Positions 26,513-37,367 of a DNA stretch of 64,000 bases are shown here, one piece after another. Where the stretch lies: contig NZ_CP046600.1 in NCBI RefSeq assembly GCF_018278905.1, positions 1,922,001 to 1,986,000 on the forward strand. The letters run 5' to 3'. Numbering within the stretch: position 1 is the stretch's first letter; each line of letters starts with the position of its first letter. Origin of the DNA: Mycobacterium spongiae (GTDB lineage Bacteria > Actinomycetota > Actinomycetes > Mycobacteriales > Mycobacteriaceae). The translations under genes were made by a program, and so were the position numbers. The notes beneath the pieces are model-generated. The model did not search any database. It was given only the letters and a program-made list of their open reading frames with translations, and was not told the origin of the DNA.

Positions 26513-27002
26513 GCGCGAGGAGCAGGCGCGGGCGTTGTGCCTGCGTCTGCTCACCGCGCGGTCACGGACCAGGGCCGAATTGCGCGGCCAGCTGGCCAAA
26601 CGCCGATACCCGGACGACATCACTAACCGGGTATTGGATCGGCTGGCTGCCGTCGGCCTCGTGGACGACACAGAGTTCGCCCAACAGTGGGTGTCGTCGA
26701 GGCGGGCGAACACCGGAAAGAGCAAACGCGCGCTGGCCGCCGAGCTGCACACCAGGGGAGTCGACAATGACGTGATCACCGCGGTGCTGGATGGGATGGA
26801 TGCCGGTGCCGAGCGATCGCGCGCTGAGCAGCTGGTACGCGCAAGGCTGCGGCGGGAGGCGCTCAGCGAGGATCGCAAGGACGAGGTGCGGGTGAGCCGC
26901 CGGTTGGTAGCAATGCTCGCGCGCCGCGGATATAGCCAAGACGTGGCGTGCCAGGTGGTCGCCGCCGAGCTGGCCGCCGAACGGGAGCGGCGCCGAGTCT
27001 AG
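26478..27002 (+). CDS. recX: RecA regulator RecX
   Basis: 174 residues from the ATG at 26478, identical in length to M. tuberculosis RecX; an ATG 12 bases upstream is in frame. RecX binds RecA filaments and limits their activity. Three-helix RecX repeats are recognisable: [34 protein letters not shown], and [21 protein letters not shown]. The start lies 35 bases inside the recA end, so the two are translationally linked. The 3' end overlaps the convergent kinase-like gene by 4 bases. Confidence 0.95.
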   Translation: MTASCPPPSTSEREEQARALCLRLLTARSRTRAELRGQLAKRRYPDDITNRVLDRLAAVGLVDDTEFAQQWVSSRRANTGKSKRALAAELHTRGVDNDVITAVLDGMDAGAERSRAEQLVRARLRREALSEDRKDEVRVSRRLVAMLARRGYSQDVACQVVAAELAAERERRRV

Positions 27003-27904
27003 GGATTCTGCTGGTGGTAGTCCATCAGCACCTCGGCGATCACCTTCCGGGCGCGGTGAGCGAGCATCGGGTTGGTGTCCTGGTAATAGGGGAGCTGAAT
27101 CGCCGCGATGGACAATGCCCATCCGCGGCCTCGGTTCCAACTCGCTGGGTCGGCTGCAAGGGCGGTGCGGAATGCGTCGCGGGCAGCCGCAGGGAACAAC
27201 TCCCAGGCGACGCTGAAATCGCACGCCGGATCGCCCACGCCCACGCCGCCGAAGTCGATGACACCGGCAAGCCTGCCCTGCTGGAACAGCAAGTTGCCGG
27301 ATGACAGATCGCCGTGAATCCAGACACCCGGCCCTTGCCACGGCGCCGCCCGCAGGGCAGCTTCCCACGCCGCGATCGCAGCTGCGGTGTCAACCTCGTC
27401 GCTAAGTTCCGCGATCGCTTTCCGGGTGGCCGCATCTCGGGCAGCGAGCGGGACGCCGCGGAAGAAATTGTGCACACCGGGAGCCGGCCCGCCCGCCAGG
27501 TCGATTCGGTGCAGCGCTGCCACGAACGAAGCGAGGTCGTGCGCCACCTGCTGAATATCGGTAATGCCACCCGGGTCGAGGGTGTGCCCCTCGAGCCAGT
27601 CGTAGACCGACCAGTGCCACGGATAACCCTCGCCGGGCTTCCCCAACGCCAGCGGTGCTGGGATGGACAGCGGCACCAGCTGCGCCAAGCGGGGTAACCA
27701 CTGGTGCTCCTTGTGCACTTGGCCGCTGGCCGAGGGCGTTCGGGGTAGCCGTACGCACAACCCGGTACCAAGCCGGTAAATCGCGTGGTCGGTGCCCGCG
27801 GACTCCACGCGCGCCAACGGAAGCTCTGACCACCGCGGGAACTGCGCGGCGAGCAACCGAGCAACCATCGTGCTGTCGACGGCCGCTTCGTCACCATGCA
27901 TCAT
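26999..27904 (-). CDS. Aminoglycoside phosphotransferase (APH)/choline kinase family protein
   Basis: 301 residues with the APH fold. The catalytic loop is [13 protein letters not shown] (the HxDxxxxN pattern), and the metal-binding DFG-like motif is [16 protein letters not shown]. The N-lobe has [10 protein letters not shown] and VRLPR. Such kinases phosphorylate aminoglycosides or small metabolites; which one cannot be told. As I recall, M. tuberculosis does not have this gene between recX and miaB (it has the small Rv2735c and Rv2734), so this is an accessory difference. ATG pairs at 27904 and 27901 are possible starts. Confidence 0.85.
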   Translation of the reverse strand: MMHGDEAAVDSTMVARLLAAQFPRWSELPLARVESAGTDHAIYRLGTGLCVRLPRTPSASGQVHKEHQWLPRLAQLVPLSIPAPLALGKPGEGYPWHWSVYDWLEGHTLDPGGITDIQQVAHDLASFVAALHRIDLAGGPAPGVHNFFRGVPLAARDAATRKAIAELSDEVDTAAAIAAWEAALRAAPWQGPGVWIHGDLSSGNLLFQQGRLAGVIDFGGVGVGDPACDFSVAWELFPAAARDAFRTALAADPASWNRGRGWALSIAAIQLPYYQDTNPMLAHRARKVIAEVLMDYHQQNP

Positions 27905-27989
27905 CGTTCTGCATCGATACCATCAATCCACGTGCCCAGGGGTCAATCCGGCAGGCCAGACGTCGGCTCGCCGCCGGTACCATGGCCCC

Positions 27990-29579
27990 GTGACTTCGAC
28001 CATGCCGCGCAACGCCCCGACACCGGGCGTCGCGAACGAGCGTTCTGCGATGTCGCCATCCGCCCACCTGGTGCCTGCGCGGACCTACCAGGTGCGGACC
28101 TACGGCTGCCAGATGAACGTCCACGATTCCGAGCGGCTGGCCGGCTTGCTTGAAGAGGCCGGCTATCAGCGTGCGGCCCACGATGCTGAGGCCGATGTGG
28201 TCGTCTTCAACACCTGCGCCGTTCGGGAGAACGCCGACAACAAGCTGTACGGCAACCTCAGCCACCTGGCGCCGCGCAAACGCAGCAACCCGGACATGCA
28301 AATCGCGGTCGGCGGTTGCCTGGCCCAAAAAGACCGCGACACCGTGCTGCGCAAGGCGCCGTGGGTCGATGTCGTTTTCGGGACCCACAACATCGGCTCA
28401 CTGCCCACGCTGCTCGACCGGGCCAGGCACAACAAGATCGCGCAGGTGGAGATCGCCGAGGCGCTGCAGCAGTTTCCGTCATCACTGCCGAGTGCCCGCG
28501 AATCCGCCTATGCTGCTTGGGTTTCCATTTCAGTCGGGTGCAACAACACCTGTACGTTCTGCATCGTCCCGGCGCTGCGGGGCAGGGAGGTCGACCGTAG
28601 TCCGGCGGACATCCTGGCAGAGGTTCGGTCCCTCGTCGACGCTGGCGTGCTCGAGGTCACTCTGCTCGGGCAAAACGTCAATGCCTACGGGGTCTCGTTC
28701 GCCGACCCTGAAATGCCCCGCAATCGGGGCGCTTTCGCCGAGCTGCTGCGGGCGTGCGGAGGCATCGACGGGCTGGAACGGCTCCGGTTCACCTCTCCAC
28801 ACCCAGCCGAGTTCACCGACGACGTCATTGAGGCGATGGCGCAGACGCCGAACGTGTGCCCAGCCCTGCACATGCCGCTGCAGTCCGGGTCGGACCGAAT
28901 TCTGCGCGCGATGCGGCGGTCGTATCGGGCAGAGCGGTATCTCGGAATCATCGAGCGGGTGCGCGCGGCCATGCCGCACGCCGCCATCACCACCGATCTG
29001 ATCGTGGGATTTCCCGGAGAGACCGAAGAGGACTTCGCCGCGACCCTTGATGTGGTGCGTCAGGCGCGGTTCTGCGCCGCATTCACCTTCCAATACTCGA
29101 AGCGCCCCGGGACCCCGGCGGCCGAACTCGGGGGGCAGCTGCCGAAAGCCGTCGTCCAGGAGCGCTACGAGCGCCTGGTCGCGCTGCAGGAGCAGATCTC
29201 GCTGGAAGAAAACAGGGCCGTCGTCGGACAGACGGTCGAACTGCTGGTCGCCACCGGTGAAGGGCGCAAAGACAACCGCACAGCGCGGATGAGCGGGCGG
29301 GCGCGTGACGGCCGGCTGGTTCATTTCGATGCCAGCCTGTCCGATGCCGGTTTGGTCGGTGATCAGGACCGACAAGTGCGTCCCGGCGACATCATCACCA
29401 CGGTGGTCACCGACGCGGCGCCGCATCACCTCATCGCGGACGCGGGCGTCCTCACCCACCGTCGCACTCGTGCCGGTGATGCGCACGCCGCAGGACAGCG
29501 GCCCCGTGATGTCGGTCTCGGAATGCCCGGTGTCGGTCGGCCCATCAGCACGATCGAGCCCCTTGGATGCAGCCGATGA
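27990..29579 (+). CDS. miaB: tRNA-2-methylthio-N6-dimethylallyladenosine synthase MiaB
   Basis: Radical SAM methylthiotransferase that modifies A37 of tRNAs after MiaA has added the dimethylallyl group. 529 residues from the GTG at 27990, chosen because TACCAT at 27978-27983 ends 6 bases before it, as in leaderless mRNAs; an ATG at 28002 is an alternative. N-terminal cluster cysteines lie in [22 protein letters not shown] and VGGCLAQK; the radical SAM cluster is CNNTCTFC; a TRAM domain is at the end. The C-tail is extended, as in M. tuberculosis Rv2733c. miaA is 4 kb downstream. Confidence 0.94.
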   Translation: MTSTMPRNAPTPGVANERSAMSPSAHLVPARTYQVRTYGCQMNVHDSERLAGLLEEAGYQRAAHDAEADVVVFNTCAVRENADNKLYGNLSHLAPRKRSNPDMQIAVGGCLAQKDRDTVLRKAPWVDVVFGTHNIGSLPTLLDRARHNKIAQVEIAEALQQFPSSLPSARESAYAAWVSISVGCNNTCTFCIVPALRGREVDRSPADILAEVRSLVDAGVLEVTLLGQNVNAYGVSFADPEMPRNRGAFAELLRACGGIDGLERLRFTSPHPAEFTDDVIEAMAQTPNVCPALHMPLQSGSDRILRAMRRSYRAERYLGIIERVRAAMPHAAITTDLIVGFPGETEEDFAATLDVVRQARFCAAFTFQYSKRPGTPAAELGGQLPKAVVQERYERLVALQEQISLEENRAVVGQTVELLVATGEGRKDNRTARMSGRARDGRLVHFDASLSDAGLVGDQDRQVRPGDIITTVVTDAAPHHLIADAGVLTHRRTRAGDAHAAGQRPRDVGLGMPGVGRPISTIEPLGCSR

Positions 29580-30214
29580 ATCACGACGGTAGTGCCGAGA
29601 ACTTTGACGAGTTCCGCACCGATATCGAAGCGGTGGAGCGCCGCGTTGCCCAAGAAATTGACCCTGGCGCACGAGCTCTCGTAGTCGCGATCTTGGTGTT
29701 CGTGCTCTTGGGGTCGTTTGTCTTACCGCACACCGGCAGTGTGCGCGGGTGGGATGTGTTGTTCAGCAGTCACGGGGCGGGGGCGGCTGCAGTGGCGCTA
29801 CCCTCGCGGGTCTTCGCCTGGTTGGCGCTGGTATTCGGCGTTGGTTTCTCGATGGTCGCGCTGATGACGCGGCGCTGGGCCTTGGCCTGGGTGGCGCTGG
29901 CGGGTTCGGCGCTGGCCAGTGGCACCGGGCTCTTAGCCGTCTGGTCGCGCCAGACCGTGGCGCCGGGCAATCCGGGTCCGGGGGTCGGGCTTTTCGTGGC
30001 GTGGCTCACCCTGATCGTGTTGACGTTTCATTGGGCGCGTGTGGTGTGGTCGCGAACCCTCGTGCAACTGGCAGCCGAAGAACAACGTCGCCGGGCCGCC
30101 GCACAGCAACAGACCATGACGCTGCTGGACAGGTCGCAAACCAACCCCGAAAAGTCCGAGACCCCCGATGTACCCGAGGCCGGTACACCGCCGAACTCGG
30201 GCAGTGAACGCTAG
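29576..30214 (+). CDS. Conserved membrane protein (Rv2732c-like)
   Basis: 212 residues from the ATG at 29576, which overlaps the miaB stop (ATGA). Four membrane helices are visible between about residues 35 and 160: [55 protein letters not shown] and [20 protein letters not shown]. The Gln/Arg-rich tail is cytoplasmic by charge. There is no known domain. Coupling to miaB is conserved in mycobacteria. The end overlaps the convergent DUF349 gene by 4 bases. Confidence 0.85.
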   Translation: MNHDGSAENFDEFRTDIEAVERRVAQEIDPGARALVVAILVFVLLGSFVLPHTGSVRGWDVLFSSHGAGAAAVALPSRVFAWLALVFGVGFSMVALMTRRWALAWVALAGSALASGTGLLAVWSRQTVAPGNPGPGVGLFVAWLTLIVLTFHWARVVWSRTLVQLAAEEQRRRAAAQQQTMTLLDRSQTNPEKSETPDVPEAGTPPNSGSER

Positions 30215-31563
30215 GGTCTGCGGGTCAGCGCGTCAGCGGCGGCCGCGGCCCACTGCCGCCACTGCTCGGCCTTAGCCTTTGCTTCCTCAGCATCTTTGGT
30301 TCGCCCAGCCGCGGCCGCTTTGGCTGCCTGCTGTTCGAACTGCTCGGCCCGTGTGCGGAATTGTTCGGCGCGGGCCTGCGCCTGAGGGTCGGCCCAGTCC
30401 ACTTCACTGGCGTCACGCACCTTCTTCTCGACGGCGCGCAACCGGCGCTCCAACTCGGCTGAACGTTCGCGCGGCACCCGACCAGCCGCATCCCATCTCT
30501 CGGCGATCGACCGCAGCGTCGCTCTGGCGGCATCAATGTTGGTGGTGTCGAGCTTTTCCGCCTCCGCCAGCAACGCTTCTTTCGCTGTAGCGTTGGCGCG
30601 TAGTTGGGCATCTTTTTCCGCGGTCGCGGCGTTGCGCGCTGTGAAGAAGGAATCCTGCGCTGCTTTGAAGCGGTGCCACAGGGCGTCGTCCACTTCTCGG
30701 CTCGCACGTCCTGCCGCTTTCCACTCGGTGAGGAGTTTGCGGAATTCGGCGCTGGTGGTCGTCCAATCCGTCGACGCGGCCATCTCCTCGGCCCGCTCGC
30801 AGAGGCGTTCTTTCGCTTGCCGGACGCTGGATCGCTCACGATCCAGCTCAGCGAAGTGGGATCCCCGTCGGCGGTTGAAGGTTTCCCGTGCCGTCGAGTA
30901 GCGCTTCCACAGCGCGTCATCGACCTTTCGATCCAGACCGCTGATGGTCTTCCATTCGGTGAGGATGTCCCGCAGCCGGTCGCCGGCGGCCTTCCACTGG
31001 GTCGAGTTGGCGGCTAGCTCCTCGGCTTCGGCGGCCAGCGCCTCCTTACGGGCGGTCTGACCCGCGCGATGCTCTTCGCGCCTGGAGCGGTCCGCGGCGG
31101 CGATGACCTCCGCGCGCCCACGGACATTTGTCAACCGGTGTGTAAGCGCGTCGACATCGCCCAGCACGCACGCCGTCGGCAACGTTTCGGCCAGGGCGTC
31201 TGCATGCGCCTTGATTTTGTCTGGGTCGCCGGTCCCCGTGGCAAGCCGCTCGTCCATCAGGGTGATCTCGGTGCTCAAGTCCTCGAATCGACGGCCGAAA
31301 TGGGCAAACGCGGCTTCGGGGTCGCCAGCTTGCCAAGAGCCGACGATGCGCTCGCCGGCTTCGCTGATGAGCCACACTGTGCCGTCGTCGTCGACACGTC
31401 CGAACCGGCGCGGGTCGCTGGCCGGCGGCGGTGGCACCAGGTGCGTAGGCGGTCGTGGCATTGGTCGCGGACCGGGACGGGGTCCCGGACGCGGCGCCTG
31501 CGCGGGTGCGGGCTCCGAAATTGGCTGTGCAGATTCGCTGCTTTGAGGCTCGTCCGCTGTCAT
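30211..31563 (-). CDS. DUF349 domain protein
   Basis: 450 residues, the same as Rv2731. After a Pro-rich N-tail (residues about 15-50, [18 protein letters not shown]), the protein is helical with three DUF349 units; each has a Trp-rich helix such as [20 protein letters not shown] and [20 protein letters not shown]. The fold is a charged coiled-coil-like rod. Function unknown. The ATG at 31561-31563 gives the family length. Confidence 0.88.
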   Translation of the reverse strand: MTADEPQSSESAQPISEPAPAQAPRPGPRPGPRPMPRPPTHLVPPPPASDPRRFGRVDDDGTVWLISEAGERIVGSWQAGDPEAAFAHFGRRFEDLSTEITLMDERLATGTGDPDKIKAHADALAETLPTACVLGDVDALTHRLTNVRGRAEVIAAADRSRREEHRAGQTARKEALAAEAEELAANSTQWKAAGDRLRDILTEWKTISGLDRKVDDALWKRYSTARETFNRRRGSHFAELDRERSSVRQAKERLCERAEEMAASTDWTTTSAEFRKLLTEWKAAGRASREVDDALWHRFKAAQDSFFTARNAATAEKDAQLRANATAKEALLAEAEKLDTTNIDAARATLRSIAERWDAAGRVPRERSAELERRLRAVEKKVRDASEVDWADPQAQARAEQFRTRAEQFEQQAAKAAAAGRTKDAEEAKAKAEQWRQWAAAAADALTRRP

Positions 31564-32047
31564 GTACGCGTCACCTGACCTTTGCAAACCCTTCGCGCGG
31601 CGACATCCCGCGCACCTGCCGCGCACGGCGGCATCTCTTCGGCCGGGAGGGCTGGTGCGGTCAAAGCCACCAGGATCTCCTCACCATTTCCACACCGTTT
31701 CCGGCCGTCTCAATCGTCTCCAACAGTCTCACTCGTCTCCAACAGTCTCGTTCGTCTCCAACTGTATTGAAGCAGCTCGACGGGCTGCGCGTCGCCACCT
31801 TCGCCCGTCTGGGCCGCCACGGATCGCGACAAGGTCTCAAAGAAGCGCTGCACTGCGCCCGAGCGTTGGTCGCCAGGCCATTCCAAGGGCCGGCGGTCCG
31901 GGGTATTGCCCAGCGGGCCGATTGCGATAGGGCCGCGACCAGCGAGGCATAGCTTACGCAAAGGTTCTACATAGGTATTCGCATGGTTCCTACCGTTAAG
32001 TAGGGAGGAGGTCGGTCCGACGCCGGACTTCGACGAGGAGGTCGCCC
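31564..32047. other. 484-base stretch without a convincing gene
   Basis: Between the divergent DUF349 and DMT transporter genes. Open frames here (for example 31562-31930 plus) have no conserved features and look like chance. It contains a 19-bp triple repeat at 31715-31771. The last 100 bases are AT-richer (CATAGCTTACGCAAAGG and onward) and probably hold the transporter promoter. M. tuberculosis has a hypothetical gene, Rv2730, in this interval; I see no matching frame. Confidence 0.6.
31715..31771. repeat. 19-bp direct repeat, three copies
   Basis: CGTCTCCAACAGTCTCACT at 31715, CGTCTCCAACAGTCTCGTT at 31734, and a third, more diverged copy at 31753 beginning CGTCTCCAACTGTATTG. It is intergenic, upstream of both the DUF349 gene and the transporter. 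Confidence 0.85.
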
Positions 32048-33031
32048 ATGACCAGCGCCGACATCGTGGTCGTTTGTCTGGCCTTGGGCGCCGCACTGTC
32101 GTCCGCGATCGGCAACGTGGTCCGGCAGCGCTCCGCGAAGGAAGTTACCGATGAGGAGGTAGGCCACCTCGCGCTCTTCGGACTGTCCCTGCGCGATACC
32201 CGCTGGTGGCTCGGCGGGGGAGGTGCGGTCGGCAATTACGTCTTACAGGCTGCGGCGCTGACGTTGGGATCAGTGATGCTGGTGTCGGCGCTTCAGGTGA
32301 CGGCGCTGTTGTTTGCACTGCCGATCTATGCCCACATCACGCGCCGCCGGGTCACCCGCTGGGAGTGGACCTGGGCGGGGTTGCTGGTTGCGTCGTTGGC
32401 GGTGGTCGTCGCGGTTGGCGACCCGGATACCGGGGCTTCGCGCGGATCGCTGGGAGTGTGGATCGTCGTGGCGTGCGTGATGGGTCCGGTGTTGCTGTTC
32501 TGTGTTGTGGGTGCGCGGGTCTGGTCGGGCCGGGTGGCCGCGGTGTTGCTGGCGGTGGTCGCCGGTTGCTCGTTGGCGCTTTTTGCGGTGCTTACCAAGG
32601 CCGTCGTCGAAGTGGTCGGTGGGGGTGTTGTGGCGTTGTTGCGCGCGCCGGAGTTCTACGCGTGGATCGCCGCATCGTTGGCGGGAATGATCTTTCAGCA
32701 GTCGTCGTTCCGTGCGGGCTCGCTCACCGCGTCGCTGCCCACCTTGGTTGTCGCCAAGCCGCTGGTCGGCTCCGTTCTCGGGATGGTTGTCCTCGGCGAA
32801 ATGTTGGATACCAGCCGAACAGGGCTACTCGTGGTCGGCGCGGGCGTTGTGCTGGCGCTCGTCGCGACCGTGGCGCTTGCCCGCGATGAGGCCGAGATGG
32901 TTTCCGACGAGGCTGCCGCGACCGAACGCGTCCGCACAACCGCCGATCGTGACGCGGTCTCGGGTGGTTCCCGACCCGCCGTGGACGAAGCCCGTACCGA
33001 TCCCCTGAGCTTTTCGGGATTGTCGGCGTAG
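32048..33031 (+). CDS. DMT superfamily transporter
   Basis: 327 residues, Rv2729c-like. About nine or ten hydrophobic helices span residues 5-280, arranged as two halves of the drug/metabolite transporter (EamA-like) fold; examples are IVVVCLALGAALSSAIGNVV and LLVVGAGVVLALVATVAL. A hydrophilic, acidic tail of about 45 residues follows. The Shine-Dalgarno GAGGAGG is well placed before the ATG. The substrate is unknown. Confidence 0.85.
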   Translation: MTSADIVVVCLALGAALSSAIGNVVRQRSAKEVTDEEVGHLALFGLSLRDTRWWLGGGGAVGNYVLQAAALTLGSVMLVSALQVTALLFALPIYAHITRRRVTRWEWTWAGLLVASLAVVVAVGDPDTGASRGSLGVWIVVACVMGPVLLFCVVGARVWSGRVAAVLLAVVAGCSLALFAVLTKAVVEVVGGGVVALLRAPEFYAWIAASLAGMIFQQSSFRAGSLTASLPTLVVAKPLVGSVLGMVVLGEMLDTSRTGLLVVGAGVVLALVATVALARDEAEMVSDEAAATERVRTTADRDAVSGGSRPAVDEARTDPLSFSGLSA

Positions 33032-33108
33032 CGACGCCTGGCTCGTCTTTCGTCGAACGGGCTGGCCCAAGGCCCGTGACCGGCACGTCGAGACGCTAGT
33101 TTGGTGGC

Positions 33109-33825
33109 GTGTTGAGCGCTGTCGCGATCGTTCCGTCGGCACCGGTGCTCGTTCCTGAACTCTCCGGAGCCGCCGCCGAGGTAGCTGACCTACGGACGGC
33201 GGTGATCGCGGCGGCCGCGGCGTTGCCGCTGCGCTGGATTGCCGTCGGAACGGACTGCGCACGCGGGTCGGTGGATTACACCGTGGGTCCCGACAGCGTC
33301 GGGACCTTCGCGGGCTTCGGCGCCGACGTGCCCGTGCGGCTGTCGCCGCAAACTGGTGCGCAAACCAGTCAACGTGCCGCGCCTTGGCCCGAACTGCCCA
33401 TATGTGCCCTGGTCACCGGGTGGCTGCGGGGTCGGGCCCGGCCCGAAGCAAGTGCGACGGTGCAAGTCTTCGCCAACGACCACGGCCGCGACACCGCGAT
33501 CGCGCGAGGCCGCCAGCTGCGGACCGAGATCGACCGGGCGCGCGCTCCGGTCGGTGTGCTGATCACGGCCGACGGTGCCAACACCCTGACGCCCGCGGCT
33601 CCCGGGGGTTATGACCCGAGCGCCGCCGCCCCGCAGCGGTCTCTCGACGAGGCGCTCGCACGTGGCGATGTTGCGGCACTAGCTGGATTGTCCGACCGGA
33701 TCCTCGGGCGGGTCGCCTTTCAGGTGCTGGCCGGCCTCATCGAAACCGGACCGCGATCGGCCAAAGAGCTCTACCGGGGGGCACCCTACGGTGTCGGCTA
33801 CTTCGCTGGTGTTTGGCAGCCATGA
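33109..33825 (+). CDS. LigB-fold (class III extradiol dioxygenase-like) protein
   Basis: 238 residues, Rv2728c-like. The start [19 protein letters not shown] and the internal [24 protein letters not shown] and [10 protein letters not shown] fit the LigB/extradiol dioxygenase B-like superfamily seen next to miaA in mycobacteria. I do not see the full iron-ligand set, so catalytic activity is uncertain. TAGTTT (33097-33102) lies 6 bases before the GTG, fitting a leaderless transcript. It overlaps miaA by ATGA and likely heads the miaA-dapF transcript. Confidence 0.75.
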   Translation: MLSAVAIVPSAPVLVPELSGAAAEVADLRTAVIAAAAALPLRWIAVGTDCARGSVDYTVGPDSVGTFAGFGADVPVRLSPQTGAQTSQRAAPWPELPICALVTGWLRGRARPEASATVQVFANDHGRDTAIARGRQLRTEIDRARAPVGVLITADGANTLTPAAPGGYDPSAAAPQRSLDEALARGDVAALAGLSDRILGRVAFQVLAGLIETGPRSAKELYRGAPYGVGYFAGVWQP

Positions 33826-34778
33826 GGTCACTGGCGATTGTCGGCCCGACGGGCACTGGCAAATCGGAGTTGGCGCTCGACGTCGTAGAGCGGCTCGCTG
33901 GGGAAGTCAGCGCTGAGATCGTCAACTGCGACGCGATGCAGCTCTATCGCGGTATGGACATTGGGACCGCAAAGCTACCTGTCGCTGCGCGCCGTGGCAT
34001 CCCCCATCATCAACTCGACGTCCTTGAGGTCACCGAAACGGCGAGCGTTGCCAGCTATCAGCAGGCCGCCGCAGCCGACATCGAGGCGATCCTGCTGCGG
34101 GGGTCGGTACCGGTCGTGGTGGGCGGTTCGATGCTCTACATCCAATCGCTGCTCGATGACTGGTCTTTTCCGGCAACCGACCCGGCGGTCCGGGTGAAAT
34201 GGGAACAGCGGCTGGCCGAGGTCGGCGTCGGCGGGCTACACGCTGAGCTTGCCCGTCGCGACCCGGCCGCGGCCGCGGCAATCCTGCCTACCGACGCCCG
34301 GCGTACCGTGCGTGCGCTGGAGGTCGTCGAACTCACCGGCCAGCCATTCGCCGCGTCCGCCCCGAGTGTTGGCGCGCCGCGGTGGGACGCCGCCATTGTT
34401 GGGTTAGATTGTGAGACAAGGATTCTCGATGGACGTTTGGCAAGCCGGACCGATCTGATGTTCGATCGTGGCCTGGTAGCTGAGGTGCGCGCGTTGCTGG
34501 GTATCGGCCTACGCGAGGGTGTCACCGCGGCACGCGCGCTGGGCTACGCGCAGGTGATCGCGGCTTTGGACGCGGGCGGCGATGCTGGCCCCGGTGCCGA
34601 CCTGCTGCGCGATGCTCGGGAGCAGACATACGTGGGCACCCGTCGCTACGTGCGCCGGCAGCGGTCGTGGTTTCGCCGAGACCATCGCGTGCACTGGCTC
34701 GACGTTGGCGCGGCCACCCCCGCCGATCAGGCCCGCACCGTCGACGACGCACTGCGGGTCTGGCGGCACGTAACCTGA
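33822..34778 (+). CDS. miaA: tRNA dimethylallyltransferase MiaA
   Basis: Transfers a dimethylallyl group to A37 of tRNAs reading U-starting codons; the substrate for MiaB. 318 residues from the ATG at 33822, which overlaps the previous stop. P-loop [11 protein letters not shown] near the N-terminus, [31 protein letters not shown] and RALGYAQ are family motifs. It is close to M. tuberculosis MiaA (314 residues). Confidence 0.95.
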   Translation: MRSLAIVGPTGTGKSELALDVVERLAGEVSAEIVNCDAMQLYRGMDIGTAKLPVAARRGIPHHQLDVLEVTETASVASYQQAAAADIEAILLRGSVPVVVGGSMLYIQSLLDDWSFPATDPAVRVKWEQRLAEVGVGGLHAELARRDPAAAAAILPTDARRTVRALEVVELTGQPFAASAPSVGAPRWDAAIVGLDCETRILDGRLASRTDLMFDRGLVAEVRALLGIGLREGVTAARALGYAQVIAALDAGGDAGPGADLLRDAREQTYVGTRRYVRRQRSWFRRDHRVHWLDVGAATPADQARTVDDALRVWRHVT

Positions 34779-34782
34779 TCTG

Positions 34783-35706
34783 GTGATGTTCGCCAAGGGC
34801 CACGGGACGCAGAACGACTTCGTGTTACTGCCCGACGTCAACGCCGAGCTGGCGGTCACCGCGGCCCAGGTGGCCGCCTTGTGCGACCGGCGACAAGGGC
34901 TGGGTGCCGACGGGTTGTTGCGTGTCACCACCGCGGGCGCGGCCGTGACGGCCGGCGTGCTCGACCGCCTACCCGATGGCGTCAGCGGATTCGACTGGTT
35001 CATGGACTACCGCAACGCCGACGGATCGGCCGCACGGATGTGCGGCAACGGCGTTCGCGTGTTTGCGCATTACCTGCGTGCCAGTGGCTTGGAGCTCCGC
35101 GACGAGTTCGTCGTCGGCTCAGTGTCCGGTCCGCGTCTGGTCACAGTGCATCAGGTTGATGCGACCAATGCAGATGTCACCGTGGACATGGGCCGGGCCA
35201 ACCGGCTTGGGGCAGGCGAAGCCGTTGTCGGTGGTAGGCGGTTTCACGGGGTGGTAGTCGACGTGGGCAACCCGCACCTGGCGTGTGTCGATCCCGTGCT
35301 GACCGTCGAAGAGCTGCACACTTTGGATGTTGCTGCGCCGGTGAGCTTCGACCGGGCACAGTTCCCAGACGGCGTGAATGTCGAGGTGCTGACGGCGCCC
35401 GTCGGCGGGGTGGTGTCGATGCGGGTTCACGAGCGCGGCGTGGGAGAAACCCGGTCGTGTGGCACCGGAACTGTTGCCGCCGCCGTTGCTGCGCTGGCAA
35501 GCGCGGGCACGGAGACCGGTGCCCTCACCGTGCGCGTGCCGGGTGGTGATGTCAAGGTCGCAGTCACCGATGCCACCAGCTACCTGCGCGGGCCTTCGGT
35601 GCTGGTGGCCCAGGGGGAACTTGCCGATGAATGTTGGAGCGCATGGGGAGATCCCGCGGCATCTGAGGAGCGTTCTGAGCAGACGGTCGGCACGTCGCCG
35701 GAATAG
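34783..35706 (+). CDS. dapF: Diaminopimelate epimerase
   Basis: Interconverts LL- and meso-diaminopimelate, the last step before peptidoglycan use. 307 residues from the GTG at 34783. The two catalytic cysteines are in [10 protein letters not shown] and in TRSCGTGT; both are present. The C-terminus runs about 18 residues beyond M. tuberculosis DapF ([14 protein letters not shown]). It starts 4 bases after miaA. Confidence 0.95.
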   Translation: MMFAKGHGTQNDFVLLPDVNAELAVTAAQVAALCDRRQGLGADGLLRVTTAGAAVTAGVLDRLPDGVSGFDWFMDYRNADGSAARMCGNGVRVFAHYLRASGLELRDEFVVGSVSGPRLVTVHQVDATNADVTVDMGRANRLGAGEAVVGGRRFHGVVVDVGNPHLACVDPVLTVEELHTLDVAAPVSFDRAQFPDGVNVEVLTAPVGGVVSMRVHERGVGETRSCGTGTVAAAVAALASAGTETGALTVRVPGGDVKVAVTDATSYLRGPSVLVAQGELADECWSAWGDPAASEERSEQTVGTSPE

Positions 35707-35784
35707 GTGGATGGCTGAGGTGGCCATGAGGCGGATTATTCGGATGCGCAGCCACTCGCGACGTGCAACCATCGGGTACTGGCC

Positions 35785-37287
35785 ATGACATATCCAGATT
35801 CGCCCAGCATGGGCTTCGCAGATTCTTCAGATGCTCCCGACGGGTGGGACCACACACCAAGCGTCGGTGAACTTGCTCTCGACGACAGATCGGCGTTGCG
35901 TCGGGTCGCCGGGCTGTCGACCGAACTCGCAGACGTCTCCGAGGTGGAGTACCGCCAGCTGCGGTTGGAGCGGGTGGTGTTGGTAGGAGTGTGGACGGAA
36001 GGCAGTGCCGCCGACAACCAGGCGAGCCTGGCCGAGTTGGCGTCATTGGCCGAAACCGCCGGCTCGCACGTGCTCGAAGGGCTCATCCAACGCCGCGACC
36101 GGCCCGACCCGTCGACATACATCGGATCGGGCAAGGCCGCCGAACTGCGCGAAGTGGTGGTCGCCACCGGCGCCGATACCGTCATCTGCGACGGCGAACT
36201 ATCACCCGCGCAACTGACGGCCCTGGAAAAGGCCGTGAAGGTCAAAGTCATCGACCGCACTGCGCTGATCCTCGACATCTTCGCTCAGCACGCCACTAGC
36301 CGGGAGGGCAAGGCCCAAGTGTCGCTGGCTCAGATGGAATACATGCTGCCCCGGTTGCGTGGCTGGGGTGAGTCGATGTCACGGCAGGCCGGCGGCCGCG
36401 CGGGCGGCAGCGGAGGCGGAGTGGGGTTGCGCGGTCCGGGCGAGACCAAGATCGAGACCGACCGGCGGCGCATCCGCGAGCGGATGGCCAAACTGCGACG
36501 CGAAATCAAGGCGATGAAACGCGCCCGCGACACTCAGCGCAGCCGCCGGGTGCATAGCGATGTTCCGTCGATCGCCATCGTTGGCTACACCAACGCGGGT
36601 AAATCCAGCCTGCTCAACGCCCTGACTGGGGCCGGAGTGCTAGTTGAAGACGCGCTGTTCGCGACGCTGGAGCCCACCACCCGCCGGGCGGAATTCGATC
36701 CCGATGCACAGGGGGTTCGCCGCTTCCTGATTACCGACACCGTCGGCTTTGTGCGCCATCTGCCCACCCAGCTGGTCGAGGCATTCCGCTCCACGCTGGA
36801 GGAAGTCGTCGATGCCGAGCTGTTGTTGCACGTCGTTGACGGCTCCGACGCCAATCCACTGGCACAGATCACCGCAGTGCGGCAGGTGATCTCTGATGTC
36901 CTGGCTGACCACGGGGCCGACCGCGGTGGCGATCACTGGGATAAGGGTGCGGACGCGCCGCAGGAGCTGCTCGTGGTCAACAAAGTTGACGCGGCCAGCG
37001 ATCTGACGCTGGCCAAGCTCCGGCACGGCCTGCCCGGCGCGGTGTTCGTGTCCGCGCGCACCGGGGAAGGGATAGACGCGTTGCGCCGCCGGATGGCTGA
37101 GCTCACCGTTGCGACCGACGCCGCCGTGGATGTGTTGATCCCGTACCACCGTGGCGACCTGGTGGCGCGCGTGCACGCCGACGGCCGGGTGCAGCAGGAG
37201 GACCACAACTCGGAAGGCACGAGGATCAAGGCCCGGGTTCCGGTGGCGCTGGCCGCCAGCCTGCGGGACTTTGGTGCGCGCGGCTGA
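35785..37287 (+). CDS. hflX: GTPase HflX
   Basis: Ribosome-binding GTPase that splits stalled or stress-inactivated ribosomes. 500 residues: an N-terminal HflX domain (about 60-260) with the Gly-rich linker QAGGRAGGSGGGVGLRGPGE, then the G domain with G1 GYTNAGKSS, G3 DTVGF and G4 NKVD. In M. smegmatis HflX affects macrolide and lincosamide tolerance. The ATG at 35785 is 78 bases after dapF. Confidence 0.95.
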   Translation: MTYPDSPSMGFADSSDAPDGWDHTPSVGELALDDRSALRRVAGLSTELADVSEVEYRQLRLERVVLVGVWTEGSAADNQASLAELASLAETAGSHVLEGLIQRRDRPDPSTYIGSGKAAELREVVVATGADTVICDGELSPAQLTALEKAVKVKVIDRTALILDIFAQHATSREGKAQVSLAQMEYMLPRLRGWGESMSRQAGGRAGGSGGGVGLRGPGETKIETDRRRIRERMAKLRREIKAMKRARDTQRSRRVHSDVPSIAIVGYTNAGKSSLLNALTGAGVLVEDALFATLEPTTRRAEFDPDAQGVRRFLITDTVGFVRHLPTQLVEAFRSTLEEVVDAELLLHVVDGSDANPLAQITAVRQVISDVLADHGADRGGDHWDKGADAPQELLVVNKVDAASDLTLAKLRHGLPGAVFVSARTGEGIDALRRRMAELTVATDAAVDVLIPYHRGDLVARVHADGRVQQEDHNSEGTRIKARVPVALAASLRDFGARG

Positions 37288-37306
37288 GTTCCGTCCCGCA
37301 GCTGCC

Positions 37307-37326
37307 TACCAACCATATGGTTGGTA
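37307..37326. promoter_or_regulatory. 20-bp perfect palindrome upstream of fadE20 (probable operator)
   Basis: TACCAACCATATGGTTGGTA is an exact inverted repeat with no spacer. It is 41 bases before the fadE20 start and 19 bases after the hflX stop. Its form suits a TetR-family regulator; the regulator is not encoded beside it. Confidence 0.8.
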
Positions 37327-37367
37327 TACGGTGGGCAGCAGAGTTCTCTTGTCGCCGGAGGTCACCC

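Noticed and set aside
31562..31930. 122-codon plus-strand frame
   Set aside because: Covers the 19-bp repeat, Arg/Pro/Ser-rich, no domain.
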